Shown piece after piece: positions 60,154-64,000 of a stretch of 64,000 nt of DNA. The stretch spans positions 7,573-71,572 of the forward strand of contig CAKSPR010000003.1 of assembly GCA_934486455.1 (NCBI GenBank), given 5' to 3'. A program made the translations under genes and the position numbers. Origin of the DNA: an uncultured Eubacteriales bacterium (GTDB lineage Bacteria; Bacillota; Clostridia; Oscillospirales; Acutalibacteraceae). Each line of letters starts with the position of its first letter. The stretch's first letter is position 1. A model generated the notes under the pieces. It did not search any database and was not told where the DNA came from. It saw only the letters and a program-made list of their open reading frames with translations.

Positions 60154-61680
60154 TTATTTGTTCCAATACTTCCGATCGAGAGAGCGATACTGGATGGCCT
60201 CCATAATGTTGTTTTTGTCGATAACATCCTTGTGCTCAAGGTCGGCCGATGTGCGGGCAACCTTCAGAATACGGTCGTATGCCCTGCCCGAAAGCCCGAG
60301 CCGATCGAAGGCCTTTTCGAGAATGTCGCGGGCGCCGTTGGTCATTTTGCAAATTTCGGGCAAAAGGTCGGGAGTAATGGAGGCGTTGCAGGAAATCCCG
60401 CAGCCCTTAAAACGCTTGCGCTGAATTTCTCTTGCCTCGTTAACCCGTTCCTTTATGGCCGAGGACGGCTCAGCCGTGCGTACTGCCGAAAGCTCCTCAA
60501 ACTCCACGGGAGGGACTTCGATATGTATGTCTATTCGGTCGAGCAAAGGGCCGCTGACCCGATTAAGGTATTTTGAGACCGCCGATGACGAGCAGACGCA
60601 CCGTTTTTTGGGGTGTCCGAAATTGCCGCAGGGGCAGGGATTCATGGCTGCCACAAGCATTACCTCACAGGGGTAGGAAAGAGACGCCGCCGCCCGGGAA
60701 ATAACCACCTTTCCGTCCTCAAGCGGCTGGCGAAGCACCTCCATGGCCGAGCGGGTGAATTCCGGAAGCTCGTCCAAAAAAAGCACCCCGTTGTGAGCCA
60801 GGGATACCTCTCCGGGTTTGGGGAAGGTCCCGCCTCCCGCAAGGGCGACGGGGGAAACGCTGTGGTGGGGTGAGCGGAAGGGGCGGGTGCTTATAAGTCC
60901 CGTGCTGTCGGGTAAAGTGCCGGCTATGGAATGTATTTTTGTGGTTTCGATGGATTCCTCAAAGGTCATATCGGGCAGTATTCCGGGCAGGCGCTTGGCA
61001 AGCATGCTTTTCCCCGAGCCGGGCGGGCCGATTAGCAGAACGTTATGACCTCCTGCCGCCGCCACCTCGAGAGCTCGTTTGGCCGCCTCCTGTCCGCAGA
61101 CCTCGGAAAAATCGGGAAATCTCACGGCTGATTTTTGGGGAAAATCCGATTGTCTTGCGGGGCTTATCTTTTTGCTTCCTCTGATGTGGTCGATGATCTG
61201 ATTTATGTGGCCTGCGGGATAGACCTCAATTCCGTCCACCACCGCGCCCTCGGGGGCGTTTTTCTCGGGGATAAATATTCCCTTAAAGCCAAGCTCCCGC
61301 GCCTTTATAACCATAGGAAGCACCCCTGCCGCAGGACGAATTTCCCCCGAAAGAGAAAGCTCTCCTACAAACATATAGCCGTTCGTGTCTGCCGAAAGCT
61401 GATTTGTCTGCATAAGAAGCGACAAAAATACGGGCACATCGTAAAGCACGCCCGACTTTCTTATGTCGGCAGGAGCGAGATTGACGGTTATGTGCTCCAC
61501 CGAAAAATCATATCCGCAGCTAACGATGGCCGATCTTACCCTGTCCCGCGATTCTCTGACCGCTGCGTCGGGAAGCCCCACAATGTCGAATTTAGGGATT
61601 CCCTCGGCAATAAAGCTTTCGACCTCTACAACATAGGCGTCTATTCCGAAAAGTCCCGCGCTGAAAATCTTGTTGTTCAT
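60154..61680 (-). CDS. comM: YifB/ComM-type AAA+ ATPase (Mg-chelatase-like)
   Basis: A 508-residue protein of the YifB family. The N-terminal ribosomal-S5-like fold (about 1-165) is followed by the Mg-chelatase AAA+ domain with GPPGSGKSMLAKRLPG (about 217-232), the Walker B FLDELPEF region near 299 and the C-terminal RAYDRILKVARTSADLE block. In Haemophilus and related bacteria ComM is a helicase for branch migration in natural transformation; in Clostridia its role is not known. AAGGAGAGCAAA precedes the ATG. Confidence 0.94.
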   Translation of the reverse strand: MNNKIFSAGLFGIDAYVVEVESFIAEGIPKFDIVGLPDAAVRESRDRVRSAIVSCGYDFSVEHITVNLAPADIRKSGVLYDVPVFLSLLMQTNQLSADTNGYMFVGELSLSGEIRPAAGVLPMVIKARELGFKGIFIPEKNAPEGAVVDGIEVYPAGHINQIIDHIRGSKKISPARQSDFPQKSAVRFPDFSEVCGQEAAKRALEVAAAGGHNVLLIGPPGSGKSMLAKRLPGILPDMTFEESIETTKIHSIAGTLPDSTGLISTRPFRSPHHSVSPVALAGGGTFPKPGEVSLAHNGVLFLDELPEFTRSAMEVLRQPLEDGKVVISRAAASLSYPCEVMLVAAMNPCPCGNFGHPKKRCVCSSSAVSKYLNRVSGPLLDRIDIHIEVPPVEFEELSAVRTAEPSSAIKERVNEAREIQRKRFKGCGISCNASITPDLLPEICKMTNGARDILEKAFDRLGLSGRAYDRILKVARTSADLEHKDVIDKNNIMEAIQYRSLDRKYWNK

Positions 61681-61768
61681 TTTGCTCTCCTTGTTTTTGC
61701 TTCAAAATTGCACCGCTGTCGTCGGAAAAATGCCCGAAAGGAGCCGCCCCGCCGAATGTGCAAAAAAA

Positions 61769-61784
61769 TGTTTCACGTGAAACA
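61769..61784. other. parS site right of the origin
   Basis: TGTTTCACGTGAAACA, perfect palindrome in the gap between comM and the YitT gene; about 18 kb right of dnaA, the only one on that side. Confidence 0.95.
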
Positions 61785-61890
61785 TTTTGTTAAAAAGCTT
61801 AGTATATATGCGGGTCACAGCGTTTTTTGCGACGGCTTTTCGGCAAAAAGACGGCGCAAAAAGCAAAAAAATGCCCGCAAAAATCCCACG

Positions 61891-62757
61891 CTATTCGCTG
61901 TTTTTAAGGGAATTGAAGCCCTTGCCCATTACCTGCCCCACATCTCCCACAATGACGAAAGCGGTGGGATCGATGTCAAGCACGATTTTTTTAAGGCTGA
62001 AAACCTCGTGCCGACGCAAAGCGCACATGACCACCTTTCGGTCGTCTCCCGAATAGGCTCCGGTGGTTTTAAGAAGGGTGGCGCCCCGCTTTAGCTGTTC
62101 GGTGACGCGGGCGGCTATCTGTTCGGATTTTTTCGAAAAAATATAAATAACCTTCCCGCTTCCCACGCCGTATATTGAGCGGTCGATTATGGTGGTCGAA
62201 ACAAAAATTACGATTATGGCATAAAGGGCGCTGTCGATGCTTTTGTAAACAAGAGCCGCACCCATAAGAATGATTGCGTCAAGAGCCAAAATGATGTGCC
62301 CGATTGAAAGGTGTGGAAAGGTGTGCTTAATGAGCTTTGCTAAAATGTCGGTGCCGCCGGTGGTGCCGCCCCGAATAAATATAAGGGACATTCCCGCTCC
62401 CGAAAGCACGCCGCCGTAAATAGCGGCAAGGATGTGATCTCCGCTGTATCCCGGCAAAAAAGTTCCGCCGATGTCGATAAAAATCGACGAAAGCAGGGTG
62501 GCGGCAACGGTTTTGATAAAAAATTCCCGTCCGAGAACCCTTACCCCGAAAAAGAAAAGGGGAATGTTCATTAAAATGACCGACACGCCCACGGGAAATC
62601 CCGAAAGATAGTTTATAAGGGTGCCGACACCGGTAAGTCCGCCGGGAGCGATGTGATTGGGCAGGGTAAAAACATTAACCGAAAGGGAATAAAGAACGCT
62701 TCCGGCAATAAAAAGCAGGATGTCAAAAAGCTTTTCAGACGAAAATAATTTTTTCAT
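61891..62757 (-). CDS. YitT family membrane protein with DUF2179 domain
   Basis: A 288-residue protein with five or six hydrophobic segments (about 12-180), APGGLTGVGTLINY and FIRGGTTGGTDILA motifs, and a C-terminal cytoplasmic DUF2179 domain (about 220-285; RGATLLKTTGAYSGDD). YitT proteins are widespread in Firmicutes and have no established transport substrate. Its start lies before a weak site (GAGGAATTT). A region of about 125 bp separates it from trmL. Confidence 0.9.
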   Translation of the reverse strand: MKKLFSSEKLFDILLFIAGSVLYSLSVNVFTLPNHIAPGGLTGVGTLINYLSGFPVGVSVILMNIPLFFFGVRVLGREFFIKTVAATLLSSIFIDIGGTFLPGYSGDHILAAIYGGVLSGAGMSLIFIRGGTTGGTDILAKLIKHTFPHLSIGHIILALDAIILMGAALVYKSIDSALYAIIVIFVSTTIIDRSIYGVGSGKVIYIFSKKSEQIAARVTEQLKRGATLLKTTGAYSGDDRKVVMCALRRHEVFSLKKIVLDIDPTAFVIVGDVGQVMGKGFNSLKNSE

Positions 62758-62882
62758 AAATTCCTCCGATTAAGAATCGACCGTCGCCGATCCTAAGCAT
62801 AAGTAAATATGTAAAGCGCTTAACAGGCATCTCTGCCGAACGGGTCGGCGGCAGGGTCTTGCAGACCGGTGTTTCCCGTTTT

Positions 62883-63383
62883 TTACTCGGCCTGCTCCCA
62901 GGAATAATCCCGAAGCCGACCCTCCTGCTCAAGGCTTTTAAACCCGGTCTGCCGAAGAGCCTCGTAAACCCCCACCGCAACCGAGTTTGAAAGATTAAGG
63001 CTTCTGGCCTCACAAAGCATAGGCAGTCTCACGCAGCTGTCCCTGTGTTCAAAAAGCAGTTTTTCGGGCAGTCCCTTTGTTTCCTTGCCAAAGACCAGAT
63101 AATCCCCGTCCTTATATTCCGCCTGACAGTAATTTTTACACGCCTTGGTGGAAAAAAAGAAAAACCGCCCCTTGTTCCTTTCAAAAAACTCGTCCAGATT
63201 CTTATAATAGTTTATGTCGAGCAACCACCAATAATCCAACCCCGCCCGTTTAAGTTTTTTGTCGTCGATTTTAAAGCCCAGCGGCTCGACAAGATGAAGC
63301 CTGCTTCCGGTGGCGGCGCAGGTGCGTGCGATGTTGCCGGTGTTTTGCGGAATTTCCGGCTCGACCAAAACTATATTAAACAT
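62883..63383 (-). CDS. trmL: tRNA (cytidine/uridine-34 2'-O)-methyltransferase
   Basis: A 166-residue SPOUT methyltransferase. It starts MFNIVLVEPEIPQNTGNIART, with the C-terminal knot containing DYLVFGKETKGLP and LNLSNSVAVGVYEALRQ; these identify TrmL, which methylates the wobble base of leucine tRNAs. It has AGAAGG before the ATG and a length typical of the family. Confidence 0.95.
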   Translation of the reverse strand: MFNIVLVEPEIPQNTGNIARTCAATGSRLHLVEPLGFKIDDKKLKRAGLDYWWLLDINYYKNLDEFFERNKGRFFFFSTKACKNYCQAEYKDGDYLVFGKETKGLPEKLLFEHRDSCVRLPMLCEARSLNLSNSVAVGVYEALRQTGFKSLEQEGRLRDYSWEQAE

Positions 63384-63433
63384 AAAATCAACCTTCTGTT
63401 AAAAAAACAATCTAAAATCGGCAGAACAAAGGC

Positions 63434-64000
63434 CTATTCAAACAGCAAACGGCCTTCCCTGTCGGGACAGATGCAAAGAGACAGCTCGCAAAGATCTCTT
63501 TCCCTGCCGAACAGACCTGCCGAAAATGCGGCAACGCCGTTTTTTGTTTCAACCGTCATGCGGTCGCTGCAGAAAACGCAGAGCGGCCGTTTGACCTTGT
63601 CGAACAAACAGGACCTTATCAGGCGGCGGGAATCACCCTTTGTTCTGAAGATACCCGTATAGCCCGATTTTTCCCCTCTGCCGAAGTAAACAAAATCGGT
63701 GTTTTCAAGACCTAAGTCAAGGCCCACCCCGTCGGTTTCAAAATCTCCCGAGGGCACCGAGCAGTCGAGGGAAATTCTCCCGTTTTTGTCGACGCACCAT
63801 ATCGCAACAAAGCTCTGTTTTCCGCTTTGTCCCTCGGCCATATAAACCGCCTCGCTTCTTATGACTGCCAGCTCTCCGTCGACCGACAGCTCGGTCGAGC
63901 AAAAGGCGGGAGAAAGCCGCTTGCTGCAAAACATCTTCAGTCCCACGGTCGAGCAGAGGGGCCTTCCCCTGTGCTCCAAAAGCTTAAAGCAGCCCGATAG
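63434..64000 (-). CDS. Unidentified protein, C-terminal part (cut by the window edge)
   Basis: The frame is open to the last base and has no start that is clearly preferred, so the N-terminus lies outside. The visible ~188 residues are rich in Cys, Ser and Gly, with several short beta-like strands (SFVAIWCVDKNGRISLDC, TDFVYFGRGEKSGYTGIF). I see no membrane segment and do not recognise a family. The stop is 50 bases before trmL, so it probably belongs to the same transcript. Confidence 0.6.
   Translation of the reverse strand, partial: LSGCFKLLEHRGRPLCSTVGLKMFCSKRLSPAFCSTELSVDGELAVIRSEAVYMAEGQSGKQSFVAIWCVDKNGRISLDCSVPSGDFETDGVGLDLGLENTDFVYFGRGEKSGYTGIFRTKGDSRRLIRSCLFDKVKRPLCVFCSDRMTVETKNGVAAFSAGLFGRERDLCELSLCICPDREGRLLFE

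Noticed and set aside
1..64000. tRNA, rRNA, CRISPR, prophage, insertion sequences
   Set aside because: No cloverleaf, rRNA block, regular spacer-repeat array, integrase or transposase was seen; the repeats found are irregularly placed palindromes.

Overview
The window reads as the replication-origin region of a spore-forming, low-to-mid GC Clostridia chromosome, most like gut Oscillospiraceae/Ruminococcaceae. The reasons are the Bacillus-type origin order dnaA-dnaN-yaaA-recF-remB-gyrB-gyrA, a chromosomal parA/parB pair with nine parS-like sites, spore genes (gerW/ytfJ and the dipicolinate synthase pair dpaA-dpaB), many TTG/GTG starts behind strong GGAGG ribosome binding sites, and interspersed palindromic repeats of a kind common in gut Clostridia. 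No rRNA, tRNA, CRISPR array, transposase or prophage gene was seen.

Layout. 0-3.5 kb: end of a branched-chain amino acid operon (ilvB C-terminus, ilvN, ilvC, ilvD). 3.7-5.3 kb: a DUF815 AAA ATPase and a small membrane protein with a Cys/Asp-rich tail. 5.7-10.6 kb: M50 protease, condensin loaders scpA-scpB, gerW, lepA. 11-13.2 kb (minus strand): membrane-bound XRE regulator, a secreted/membrane protein and rsmG. 13.5-23.2 kb (plus): PAP2-like membrane protein, diguanylate cyclase, lipoprotein, argF, DUF6062, rdgB, yhbY-mtaB, rny. 23.3-28.4 kb (minus): DUF5662, glycosyltransferase, serS, parB, parA. 28.9-33.8 kb (plus): two FAD proteins, a YjbR protein, dpaA-dpaB. 33.9-44.3 kb (minus): gyrA, a zinc-ribbon membrane protein, gyrB, remB, recF, yaaA, dnaN, dnaA. 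44.7-64 kb: MATE transporter (plus), then on the minus strand mtlD, a 2-oxoacid dehydrogenase complex with a DeoR regulator, htrA with a two-component system, metA, comM, a YitT protein, trmL and a protein cut by the window edge.

The origin most likely lies in the AT-rich 508-bp gap between dnaA and dnaN or just upstream of dnaA. The plus strand looks C-rich to the left and G-rich to the right in the lines I counted by hand, as expected for forks leaving this point. Many housekeeping genes (ilv, lepA, argF and rny on the left; the dehydrogenase operon, metA and comM on the right) therefore face the fork.

The most unusual signal is that DnaA has a changed DNA-recognition motif (RNHST instead of GGRDHTT), the origin gaps lack canonical TTATCCACA boxes, and the dnaA-dnaN gap instead repeats TGTTGAA (TTTTCAACA-like on the other strand). 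Also notable are two families of structured palindromic repeats with compensatory stem changes, a ketol-acid reductoisomerase whose cofactor loop suggests NADH use, a likely leaderless XRE regulator gene, and a fused E1 alpha-beta dehydrogenase.
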